From the NCBI GenBank assembly GCA_030950555.1, contig JAUZRH010000236.1, positions 1 through 35,120 on the forward strand: a stretch of 35,120 nucleotides of DNA. The letters run 5' to 3'. The notes beneath the pieces are model-generated. The model did no database searches. It was given only the letters and a program-made list of their open reading frames with translations, and was not told the DNA's origin. The translations under genes were made by a program, and so were the position numbers. Shown here in pieces: positions 1-7,386 of the stretch (position 1 is the stretch's first letter; each line of letters opens with the position of its first letter). The stretch is from Mariprofundus sp. GTDB lineage: Bacteria; Pseudomonadota; Zetaproteobacteria; Mariprofundales; Mariprofundaceae.

Positions 1-40
1 ATATAGGTGCAGCGTTTGGGCTGCTTAGGAGATAGACAAC

Positions 41-304
41 GTGGCAAATCATTCATCCGCACTCAAACGTGCTCGCCAGGATCAGAAAAAACGGTTAGTG
101 AACCGTACACAGAAATCGGCTATGCGCAGTGCAGTTAAGCAGGTCATGGTAGCAGTTGAGGCCGGCGATAAATCAGCTGCTTCAGTTGCACTGAAACGGG
201 CAACATCTTTGATCGACCGTGCAGGTCGCAAACAGCAAATGCATGCAAGCCAGGCTTCACGTCGTGTTTCACGCTTGAACTCACACGTTAAAGGCATCGC
301 TTAA
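41..304 (+). CDS. rpsT: 30S ribosomal protein S20
   Basis: This 87-residue, Lys/Arg-rich protein is ribosomal protein S20, which binds 16S rRNA in the body of the small subunit. It opens with ANHSSALKRARQDQKKRL, the typical S20 beginning, and the length matches the family (about 87 aa). The start is GTG, preceded by AGGAG at 27-31 with a 9-nt spacer. A non-ATG start is also known for enterobacterial rpsT, where a weak start codon takes part in autogenous control; whether that holds here is inference. The gene stands alone and is followed by a strong intrinsic terminator. The ORF antisense to it is a shadow. Confidence 0.97.
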   Translation: MANHSSALKRARQDQKKRLVNRTQKSAMRSAVKQVMVAVEAGDKSAASVALKRATSLIDRAGRKQQMHASQASRRVSRLNSHVKGIA

Positions 305-323
305 TTAACCCATTTTTTTATTC

Positions 324-359
324 AAAAGCCCGCCTTTTTAGGTGGGCTTTTTTGTTTTT
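324..359 (+). terminator. Rho-independent terminator of rpsT
   Basis: A 10-bp stem (AAAGCCCGCC pairing with GGTGGGCTTT, one G-U pair) encloses a 6-nt loop and runs into a T-rich tail, TTTGTTTTTG. It begins about 20 bp after the rpsT stop codon, so it most likely ends a monocistronic rpsT transcript. Confidence 0.9.
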
Positions 360-785
360 GGAATTTGGGGAACGACATCTTTTATTGTTGCTTGGATTTA
401 GCTCTTTGGTTGTAGTGATTCATGTATGACATCTGTGATACCCGACCTGATCGGGAATGATGGGCATCCATAGTTACATCACTGCACACCTCAAGTTGGT
501 CCAGCGGGACTAAAGTCCCACCCCCAGGATACTCTCTTGTTTCACACAGACCTGATGCCTTTGTGGTGAGCTTCAGAATGCTTTTTGGTGCTCGTGAGTG
601 TCAGTAAGTCTCACCGATGCATGATATGTAGAGCCGTGATAGACCCATACTCAATAAAATAACTACTCTCTCCTTTGCGTGCTTTGTGGTGAAAGGTTTA
701 TTGTGCTTGAAAAGATTAAGGTTTTGTTCATCTTCTCTCCATACTATCCTGTCCCGATATTCGACGTGACCACTTGGAGTTGATT
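360..785. other. Non-coding interval with repeat remnants
   Basis: I see no credible gene here. It holds an imperfect hairpin at 438-458 (ATACCCGA, 5-nt loop, TCGGGAAT), a degenerate member of the ATTCCCGA/TCGGGAAT repeat found elsewhere in the window. A short perfect hairpin GGGACT-AA-AGTCCC lies near 508-521. The word CTTTGTGGTGA occurs at 559-569 and again at 682-692, and a third time at 5759-5769. The interval looks like worn repeat material. The promoter of the following oxidoreductase gene must lie at its 3' end but I could not assign it. Confidence 0.6.
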
Positions 786-3700
786 GTGCCAGATAAAATC
801 CGCGAAATTCCCTATAACTATACATCCTATTCTGATCGAGAGGTGGTGATCCGCTTTCTTGGTGAAGATGCTTGGGATGATTTGAATGTGCTGCGTGCTC
901 AACGGCGTACGGGGCGCTCGGCTCGCATGCTCTTTGAAATTCTGGGTGACCTGTGGGTGGTAGAACGCAATAGTTTTCTACGTAATGATCTGCTGGATAA
1001 TCCAAAGCGGCGGCAGGCTATGCATCGTCGTCATTATGATCGTTTGAAGAGAATTCAAGCGGGTTCAGAGGGTAATCCTCGGGCTTCAAAGGTCGCATCT
1101 TGTACTAGTCGCTTGCTGGAAGATTTTTACGCTTGGTTTACTGAAGAGCCCGCTAAACGATTGGCTGCACGCAAAGCCTTTGCCCAACATACGCATGTGA
1201 ATAATGTCCATTTTGATGCTTTTACTCTCACCCATCACGCGACTGATGCGACGGACTGGCGTCATCATGCCCCTTTCTGTGTGCTAACACCGGATAATGC
1301 CGACGAACTACCTGGTTTGGTGAAAGCTGCTGCTGCGTTGGATTTGGTGATCATTCCACGTGGTGGCGGTACCGGTTTGTGCGGTGGTTCTGTACCGTTA
1401 TCCAATAATTCGGTGATGATAAATGTTGAGAAACTGGACCATATTGGGGCTGTGGTAACGCAAAATATTGGTTTACAGGGTGAGGTTGCAACGATTTCAG
1501 CCGGAGCGGGTGCTGTCACAGGTAAGGTGATGGAGGCTTCTAAACCGAGTGTTTTTGCCACTGACCCCACCAGTTTATGGGCCTGTACGATTGGCGGCAA
1601 TGTAGCTTCGAATGCGGGTGGTAAGCATGCGGTGATTTGGGGTACCTGCATTGATAATCTGTTGTCTTGGAAGTTGGTAACACCTGATGGTAACTGGTTG
1701 CTTGTGGAGCGTATCGACCATTCGATGGGTAAAATTCATGAACAGTCTGAAGTAAACTTTCGTCTGACGCGTACCGATGGATCTTCGGGTGCACTGCTAA
1801 GTGAAGAGTTGTTGAAGCTTCCCGGTTCTATCTTTCGTATGCAGGGCTTGGGTAAGGATGTGACGCGTAAGGCTTTAGGTGGTCTGCCGGGGGTACAGAA
1901 AGAGGGTACTGATGGCCTGATTTCAGAGGCAACCTTTATCTTGCATCGCTCCTATCAAGTGACGCGTAGTGTCTGTTGTGAGTTTTTTGGTCAGGAACTG
2001 AGTAAGGCCACCAGTGCTATGGTCAGTATAAAGGAGCATGTGGATGCTTTTGAAGGTGCGCATCTGGAAGGCTTGGAGCATTTTGATGCAAAATATGTAA
2101 AAGCGATTGAATATATCTCCAAATCCACGCGTACAGAAGCGCCACGTGTGGTGCTTTTGATTGATGTTTCTGGTGATGATGATGTGGCGATAGGCAAAGC
2201 GTGTGCTGATATATGCCGATTAGCATCTCAAGGTGATGGCGAAGGCTTTGTGGCGATAACATCGTCAGATCGGGCTCGTTTCTGGGGTGATCGTGGTCGT
2301 ATGGCAGCCATTGCTAAACATACACGTGCTTTTAAACTGAATGAGGATGTGGTGATCCCGCTGCCTCGTCTATCTGAATATAATGATTATGTGGAACATC
2401 TAAATATTGAGAATTCCATTAGTAATAAGATCGCGATACTCAATAGCAGCAGGGCTTATCTTGCCAATACGATGGAGCGCCTAGATGGTAATCGTCAGCA
2501 AAAAAAGGGGTTAGACCTTGAAGATGATGCCTATCTGAAAGATAAGTTACTTAAATGTATGGCTCTTGTGGAGCGGGTGAGTGAAAATTGGGCTCACCTA
2601 CTGAAATCATTAGACTCTCCTTGCAAAGAGTCTGCCTACCTGTTGCATGATGTGAAATACAAACGTAATGAACTGCTATTCCGCGTCATCCAGCGAGGCG
2701 GAATGCGTATCTCCTATCGTGCTGAAGTAGAAGCAGAGCTTTGTGATCTGCTGCGTGGCCATGATTCATTGATTGAAGGTGTGAAGAAGAGTCATAAAAA
2801 AACACTCTCCAGTCGCATTGTAATTGCGACGCACATGCATGCCGGCGATGGTAATGTGCATACAAATATTCCGGTCAATTCCAATGATTATGCCATGATG
2901 AAGAGAGCCCACCGGATGGTTGAGAAGGTCATGGCCAAAGCTGTGGAGCTTGGTGGGGTGATCTCTGGTGAGCATGGCATTGGTATTACCAAGCTGGCCT
3001 TTATGCAGCCTGAAATTCTGCTGGAGATGGCTGATTATCTTCACATGCACGATCCCACAGCGCTATTTAACCGTGGCAAGTTAGTGCCTGGCACCAATCT
3101 TCAACTAAGTTACACACCCAGTTTTAATTTATTGGAGATGGAATCGATGATTCTGGAAGCGGCCAATCTGACCGAAATATCTGAATCGATCTCTCCTTGT
3201 TTGCGTTGTGGTAAGTGTAAGCCGGTCTGTAATACCCATTTTCCACGCGCCAATATGCTCTATTCGCCACGCAATAAGATTCAAGCAACGGGGGCCATTA
3301 TTGAAGCCTTCCTTTATGAATCGCAGACAGGCTCAGGTATCTCTTTTGAGCAGTTTGAGGGGCTACATGATGTGGCTGACCACTGTACGATTTGTCATAA
3401 ATGTGAATCGCCTTGCCCGGTGAATATTGATTTTGGCGATGTGACAGAAAATCTACGTGCACTGCTCAAAGATAAGGGGCAGTCGAGATTTAATGTTGGC
3501 GCCAAGCTCTCGATGCTCTTTTTACTGGTGCAGGACCCTCGTGCTGTGCATCTAATGCGGGAAGTGGTGATACGCTGGGGCTATGCCGGCCATCGTTTGC
3601 TCAATAAGCTGGCTAAAATGACCGGCTTGATTCGCAAAAAGCAGGCGGCCAAACGCAATTTGGATGGTGTGCAGGCGCAATTGATCAACTTTATAGAGCG

Positions 3701-4583
3701 TCCCTTGCCATCGCTCTCGAGTGGCACGGCTCGTCAAAAATTGGGACTTGAATCGCGTGATCGCAATATGATTCCAATTTTACGTGATCCAGCCAAAGCG
3801 AATGGGCGGGCGGTTTTCTACTTCCCCGGTTGTGGTTCAGAACGTCTCTTTTCGGAAGTAGGATTGGCAACGCAGGCGATGCTGTTTGAACAGGGTGTGA
3901 ATGTGGTGCTACCACCGACCTACCTCTGTTGTGGTTATCCATCAACGGCCAGTGGTGATCATGAAAAAGGGGATCAGATTACCTATGATAATCGGGTACT
4001 TTTCCATCGTATTCGCAATGCCCTGTCATACATGGATTTTGAGGCGGTGATTGTCTCTTGTGGCACCTGTTATGATCAGTTGGAGCGATATGAACTCGAA
4101 CAAATTTTCCCTGATGCACCCTTGATTGATATTCATGAATATCTGATGGAGCAAGGGGTGTCAGTGGAGGCGGTGAGCGGCGTGGAGTATATGTATCACG
4201 AACCCTGTCATTCACCAATGAAACGCCATGGCACGCATGCTGCCATCTCTTCGTTGCTGGGTTCTGAAGCAGTGAAATCAGAAGAGTGCTGTGGTGAAGC
4301 TGGCACGCTGGCGGTGGCTCATCCTGTGATTTCCGGTAAAATAAGAAGCCGTAAAGAGGAGGAGATGCAGAAGGCAAAAGCGAAACTACCCGGTTTAGCC
4401 GAGCAGAAGATTTTGACCTCCTGTCCCTCTTGCTTGCAAGGACTTTCCCGATTGGAGGGTGAGGTGGATGTGAAAGCGGATTACATTGTAATTGAGCTAG
4501 CACGACAGCTGCTTGGCGCAGATTGGCAGGCGCAGTTTATCCGTAAAGTGAAGCATGGTGGCACAGAACGGGTCTTGATGTAG
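786..4583 (+). CDS. FAD/4Fe-4S oxidoreductase, DUF3683 type (D-lactate/glycolate dehydrogenase-like fusion)
   Basis: This 1265-residue protein fuses what are usually separate subunits. The order is an N-terminal DUF3683-like domain (about 1-130), an FAD-binding type-4 domain with PRGGGTGLCGG near residue 190, and an FAD-oxidase C-terminal domain with THMHAGDGNVH near 682 and SGEHGIGITK near 727. Two 4Fe-4S motifs follow, CxxCxxCxxxC near 805 and near 868. Two CCG domains as in GlcF/GlpC/HdrB come last (CCGYP and SCGTC; CCGEAG and SCPSC near 1168-1215). The family oxidises 2-hydroxyacids such as D-lactate or glycolate and passes electrons through Fe-S clusters; the exact substrate cannot be read from sequence. 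I chose the GTG at 786 because GGAG lies 6 nt upstream; a TTG at 774 is the alternative. A lipoprotein gene follows after 2 bp. Confidence 0.9.
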   Translation: MPDKIREIPYNYTSYSDREVVIRFLGEDAWDDLNVLRAQRRTGRSARMLFEILGDLWVVERNSFLRNDLLDNPKRRQAMHRRHYDRLKRIQAGSEGNPRASKVASCTSRLLEDFYAWFTEEPAKRLAARKAFAQHTHVNNVHFDAFTLTHHATDATDWRHHAPFCVLTPDNADELPGLVKAAAALDLVIIPRGGGTGLCGGSVPLSNNSVMINVEKLDHIGAVVTQNIGLQGEVATISAGAGAVTGKVMEASKPSVFATDPTSLWACTIGGNVASNAGGKHAVIWGTCIDNLLSWKLVTPDGNWLLVERIDHSMGKIHEQSEVNFRLTRTDGSSGALLSEELLKLPGSIFRMQGLGKDVTRKALGGLPGVQKEGTDGLISEATFILHRSYQVTRSVCCEFFGQELSKATSAMVSIKEHVDAFEGAHLEGLEHFDAKYVKAIEYISKSTRTEAPRVVLLIDVSGDDDVAIGKACADICRLASQGDGEGFVAITSSDRARFWGDRGRMAAIAKHTRAFKLNEDVVIPLPRLSEYNDYVEHLNIENSISNKIAILNSSRAYLANTMERLDGNRQQKKGLDLEDDAYLKDKLLKCMALVERVSENWAHLLKSLDSPCKESAYLLHDVKYKRNELLFRVIQRGGMRISYRAEVEAELCDLLRGHDSLIEGVKKSHKKTLSSRIVIATHMHAGDGNVHTNIPVNSNDYAMMKRAHRMVEKVMAKAVELGGVISGEHGIGITKLAFMQPEILLEMADYLHMHDPTALFNRGKLVPGTNLQLSYTPSFNLLEMESMILEAANLTEISESISPCLRCGKCKPVCNTHFPRANMLYSPRNKIQATGAIIEAFLYESQTGSGISFEQFEGLHDVADHCTICHKCESPCPVNIDFGDVTENLRALLKDKGQSRFNVGAKLSMLFLLVQDPRAVHLMREVVIRWGYAGHRLLNKLAKMTGLIRKKQAAKRNLDGVQAQLINFIERPLPSLSSGTARQKLGLESRDRNMIPILRDPAKANGRAVFYFPGCGSERLFSEVGLATQAMLFEQGVNVVLPPTYLCCGYPSTASGDHEKGDQITYDNRVLFHRIRNALSYMDFEAVIVSCGTCYDQLERYELEQIFPDAPLIDIHEYLMEQGVSVEAVSGVEYMYHEPCHSPMKRHGTHAAISSLLGSEAVKSEECCGEAGTLAVAHPVISGKIRSRKEEEMQKAKAKLPGLAEQKILTSCPSCLQGLSRLEGEVDVKADYIVIELARQLLGADWQAQFIRKVKHGGTERVLM

Positions 4584-4585
4584 GG

Positions 4586-5188
4586 ATGTTACGCGCGCTT
4601 TTTTTACTGATGCTGTTATGGCTCAGTGGTTGTGCTTCGACCCCGCCCAAGCAGCTTAATGATGGTTGTGCTATTTTCAGGGAGAAAGATGATTGGTATG
4701 AAGATGCCAATGACTCTTTTGAAAAGTGGGGTGTGCCAGTTCATGTGCAGATGGCGATTATTCATCAGGAGTCCCATTTTAGACAAAAAGCATTGGCGCC
4801 GGATGATACACTGTTAGGCTTTATTCCCTGGGGACAGGTGAGCACAGCTTATGGTTATGCCCAAGTGCTTGATGGCACGTGGGATTGGTATATTCGTTCA
4901 AGCGGCAATAGTGGTGCTGATCGGGATGATTTTGGCGATGCAACAGACTTTATCGGCTGGTATGGCAATCTTGCGCAGAAAAAAATAGGCATTTCCAAAT
5001 GGGATGCCTACAACCAATATTTAGCTTATCACGAAGGCATGGGCGGTTGGAAACGAAAGACCTTTAATAAAAAACCTTGGTTGATAGGGGTAGCACACAA
5101 AGTAGCGCGCCGGGCTGCGATGTATCGCAAGCAACTAGCACGCTGTAAAGATGAACTTGATAGTGGCTGGAGTCTCTGGCCTTTCTGA
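4586..5188 (+). CDS. Lipoprotein with lytic transglycosylase (SLT)-like domain
   Basis: This 200-residue protein has a lipoprotein signal ending in the lipobox LSGC (Cys at residue 16), so it should be lipid-anchored in the envelope. The body resembles SLT/lysozyme-fold transglycosylases: an IIHQESHF segment with the putative catalytic Glu, AYGYAQVLDGTWDWY, and a late YNQYLAYHEG segment. Such enzymes cleave the glycan strands of peptidoglycan. It starts 2 bp after the oxidoreductase stop codon, so the two are probably co-transcribed although no functional link is obvious. The specific family is inferred from motif order; activity is not certain. Confidence 0.8.
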   Translation: MLRALFLLMLLWLSGCASTPPKQLNDGCAIFREKDDWYEDANDSFEKWGVPVHVQMAIIHQESHFRQKALAPDDTLLGFIPWGQVSTAYGYAQVLDGTWDWYIRSSGNSGADRDDFGDATDFIGWYGNLAQKKIGISKWDAYNQYLAYHEGMGGWKRKTFNKKPWLIGVAHKVARRAAMYRKQLARCKDELDSGWSLWPF

Positions 5189-5190
5189 TC

Positions 5191-5215
5191 AAAGGGGACG
5201 TTAACCCTTTATTTT
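5191..5215 (+). terminator. Possible weak terminator
   Basis: AAAGGG and CCCTTT pair across an 8-nt loop and are followed by ATTTT, directly after the lipoprotein stop codon. Position suits a terminator, but the stem is only 6 bp and the T-tract is short. Confidence 0.4.
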
Positions 5216-5287
5216 ACCACTATACTATGCGTACGGATCTCCTCACCAAGACTATGTATTTCCACGTAGGCGTGTGGAAATGGGGAA

Positions 5288-5397
5288 GAGAGCGTTTATG
5301 TGATATGGATTCCCGATTCAACCTTCGGGAAGCAAGTAGCGGGAACGCCGCTCAAGTTTCTCGTGAAGAACTTGTCCCCGCGAAGGCGTGGAATGAC
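5288..5397 (-). repeat. Dispersed GC-rich intergenic repeat, copy A (reverse orientation)
   Basis: Read on the minus strand this segment matches the copies at 29045-29165 and 34781-34858: a CACGCCTTCGCGGGG block, a GTTCTTCACG block, GGCGTTCCCGCTACTTGC, then ATCGGGAATCCATATCA and AAACGCTCT. It holds several short inverted repeats (TTCCCG/CGGGAA). It lies only in intergenic sequence and has no believable coding content. Confidence 0.85.
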
Positions 5398-5485
5398 GTA
5401 CAGTCCATGCTTGCTATATGCGCGTACGGCTGCCTATCTTAAAGGTGACCTTGGGGGTACGACTTTAGTCGCGCAGCAATACTAA

Positions 5486-5645
5486 GGGCCTCGGAAATAA
5501 TAAAACATCCAAAAGGTGCGCAGGATAGTTGTTGGATTCAAGGCGCAGAAACAGGTGCATAGCTGGGCCTATGTAACTGTTTCTGCAACGTAGAAGGCGA
5601 GCTTATAGACCAGTAGAATTGGATGTTTTATTATTTCCGCGGCCC
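5486..5645. mobile_element. MITE-like 160-bp element with terminal inverted repeats, complete copy
   Basis: The ends are 26-bp inverted repeats (5486-5511 and 5620-5645) that differ at one position and begin GGGCC. TAA flanks both ends (5483-5485, 5646-5648) and could be a 3-bp target duplication. Inside, a hairpin at 5545-5586 pairs GCAGAAACAG with CTGTTTCTGC, then TGCATAG with CTATGTA (one G-T pair) around a CTGGGC loop. A second copy begins at 35020 and shares a 30-bp identical internal block (5517-5546 here, 35051-35080 there). There is no ORF, so any movement would need a transposase in trans. The family is not one I can name. Confidence 0.8.
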
Positions 5646-5813
5646 TAACCCCCCCCCCCTCAAAAAAAGCATTGAGATCAGGTGTGGCGTCTTAAAAGGG
5701 GCGTCGTAGAGATAGTCCAATAACTAAAATATTAGTGCTTTACTGTGTGTCTTAGTGTCTTTGTGGTGAGGAAGTTGTTCTATGTGCTTGAATCTTTTGC
5801 AGGCGTGGCTTTT
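5646..5813. other. Non-coding tail of the 5.2-5.8 kb repeat island
   Basis: Directly after the TAA that flanks the MITE-like element there is an uninterrupted run of 11 C (5649-5659). The rest is AT-rich and contains the third copy of CTTTGTGGTGA (5759-5769). The flagellar cluster on the minus strand ends at 5814, and I see no clear intrinsic terminator for it here. Confidence 0.5.
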
Positions 5814-6089
5814 TTATAGTTTGCGCGCTAGGCGTTGATCGGTTTTGTATAAAAACGCTAGTAGTTCAGCTACAAGTTGATAAGCGTCTTCTGGAATCTC
5901 CGTGCCAGGTGGAATGCGAGCCAAGAGGCCGGTGAGGGCATCATCACGGTGGATATGGATTTTTTCTTTGCCGGCAATTTCTAGTATTTTTTCAGCGATG
6001 AGCCCATAGCCTGATGCCAATACTTTAGGAGCCTCCCCTGCTAAAGGGTCATAACTAAGGGCTACGGCGGCTTTTTTATCTTGTCGCAC
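5814..6089 (-). CDS. Stand-alone FlhB C-terminal-domain protein (FlhB2/YlqH-like)
   Basis: This 91-residue protein matches only the cytoplasmic C-terminal domain of FlhB: AVALSYDPLAGEAPKVLASGYG followed by a helix-rich tail. It aligns with the end of the full FlhB encoded at 12401-13468 (IALAYDPLSPGAPKLLAKGKG). It lacks the four membrane helices and begins after the point where the NPTH self-cleavage motif would lie. Proteins of this type occur next to fliK genes in several bacteria and may modulate substrate switching of the flagellar type III export apparatus; the role here is inferred. The start is GTG, 2 bp after the fliK-like stop, and it is the last gene of the cluster. Confidence 0.85.
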   Translation of the reverse strand: MRQDKKAAVALSYDPLAGEAPKVLASGYGLIAEKILEIAGKEKIHIHRDDALTGLLARIPPGTEIPEDAYQLVAELLAFLYKTDQRLARKL

Positions 6090-6091
6090 TG

Positions 6092-6853
6092 TTATATCTG
6101 CCTTACGGCTGAAATGCGCGCTTGCAGTACAGGTTCATTGCCTTCCGAGAGATCCGCTTTTAGGGCGGGGAGGAGTCGGTTTGTATTTTCTGTATTTTGT
6201 TGTTTCTCGCTTAGCCAGTCATGGAATGGTTGGCGTAACTCGACAAAGCTCTGATGGGCGGCAGCGCGAAGTTTTAATTGCGGTGGTGTGCCGGGTTGTT
6301 GTTGTAGGGCAAAATAAAGTGTACCTAATTGATCCATATCAATGCGGCCATGAAGGGCAAAGCTGTCAGCGTCGCCCTCTTTTTCAATCATGCCACGCGG
6401 CTGTTGGCTCTCCCTATCTTCAAGCATAATGCGATAACCATTGGCTGATTCATTGGCATTAAAGGGGAAGCCTTCCTGTTGGTTCCATGGGCTATGAGTC
6501 GGACGCTGTTGTGGCTGGGTTGGTGCGTCTGTCTGTTTGTTGGATGCCATTTCAGCCAGGCGGCCAGCAATGATATCAATGGCTTGTTGTCGACTTAGGA
6601 TGCGGAAAGAAGCTGGGGACTCTCGGTTTAATAGTTCAAACCAGAGCTGTCCTGGCGGCAATTTGGCTAATAAGCCGGGTGGCAGCATGGTTTGAAATTT
6701 TTGATTGGCAATGATCAAGGTAGGCATAGCTGTTGTCGTGGTTTCAAGGCGGCCGGCCAGTACACTACCTTTAGGCCAAGGCAGGGCGCTGCTAGCCGTG
6801 GTGGGCTTGCCTGCCTGCATCAGTCCTTGGAGTAAAATGCTGGAGAGCTTCAT
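6092..6853 (-). CDS. fliK: FliK-like flagellar hook-length control protein
   Basis: This 253-residue protein has a Gln/Pro/Thr-rich middle (about 130-165). Its C-terminal region reads LHGRIDMDQLGTLYFAL and then LKLRAAAHQSFVELRQPF, resembling the globular C-terminal domain of FliK, which contacts FlhB to switch export from hook to filament. It is shorter than most FliK proteins (often 350-450 aa), and the N-terminal ruler part is reduced. The neighbouring FlhB C-terminal-domain gene supports the call. Because similarity is limited to the pattern of the C-terminal domain, identity as the only hook-length ruler of this organism is uncertain. Confidence 0.65.
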   Translation of the reverse strand: MKLSSILLQGLMQAGKPTTASSALPWPKGSVLAGRLETTTTAMPTLIIANQKFQTMLPPGLLAKLPPGQLWFELLNRESPASFRILSRQQAIDIIAGRLAEMASNKQTDAPTQPQQRPTHSPWNQQEGFPFNANESANGYRIMLEDRESQQPRGMIEKEGDADSFALHGRIDMDQLGTLYFALQQQPGTPPQLKLRAAAHQSFVELRQPFHDWLSEKQQNTENTNRLLPALKADLSEGNEPVLQARISAVRQI

Positions 6854-6874
6854 GCTGTGTTGCTGAGTAAGATA

Positions 6875-7384
6875 TTAATGGGAAGAGGCCGCGTTTGCAT
6901 GTAATTTTAGCATCAGCGTTACTTGCGCAAGTGGCATATCTAAGCGATCAGCAATGGTTTCGGCGCTATCACCCTCTCGGTGCATGCGTAAAATCATGGT
7001 CGCCTGGGTGCTACTTTGAGGAATCTCTCTAGCGACTTGCTGCTGTAGTGGTGCCGTGGCTCTGTCGGGTAAGGGTTTGTTCTGGCGCCTTGGCGCTTGT
7101 TGTTGGTGATCTTGGTAGCGCAGTGGGGCGCTTTCCTGTTCGGGTTGTTGATCGTGTTTGTTTTGTAGTTTATCAATCATCTGCAAGGCGCCATCGAGGT
7201 GGTGCGTTGCTTGATCTAGTTGGGAAGTGGCGCTCAACAGTAGTTGTTCTAGCTTGATCTGTCGGCGTCCATTACGATACCAACTCACCCACAACATGAA
7301 GATGCCGGTGATTAAGCCTATATCAACACATAAGCTAAGCCACTCGTTGGCTGAGTTAGGAAGCAATGTTACGATCGTCTCCAT
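6875..7384 (-). CDS. DUF2802 family membrane-anchored protein
   Basis: This 169-residue protein has one N-terminal membrane segment (about 17-36, LCVDIGLITGIFMLWVSWY), a helical, probably coiled-coil stretch (about 45-80), a Gln/Pro-rich linker, and a C-terminal helix-turn-helix-like tail (ILRMHREGDSAETIADRLDM). That layout fits DUF2802 proteins, which sit in flagellar/chemotaxis clusters of polar-flagellated proteobacteria near fliA and the motor genes. Function is not established. It starts just behind the fliA stop codon, so it should be translated from the same mRNA. Confidence 0.75.
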   Translation of the reverse strand: METIVTLLPNSANEWLSLCVDIGLITGIFMLWVSWYRNGRRQIKLEQLLLSATSQLDQATHHLDGALQMIDKLQNKHDQQPEQESAPLRYQDHQQQAPRRQNKPLPDRATAPLQQQVAREIPQSSTQATMILRMHREGDSAETIADRLDMPLAQVTLMLKLHANAASSH

Positions 7385-7386
7385 TG

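Noticed and set aside
601-1005. 134-codon minus-strand frame
   Set aside because: It overlaps the start of the large oxidoreductase in antisense, and its translation has no family features.
3979-4503. 174-codon minus-strand frame inside the oxidoreductase
   Set aside because: It is antisense to the second CCG domain, with no signal or family resemblance.
5227-5485. Open frames of 61-71 codons in the first repeat island, and similar ones at 28899-29153 and 34544-34795
   Set aside because: All translate the same dispersed DNA repeat (a shared IWIPDLTLG-like string) and have no ribosome site or context; they are by-products of the repeats.
5531-5537. GTTGGAT as an integron attC core (GTTRRRY)
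   Set aside because: A 7-mer match alone is common, the expected partner core is not positioned correctly, and no integrase or cassette array is present.
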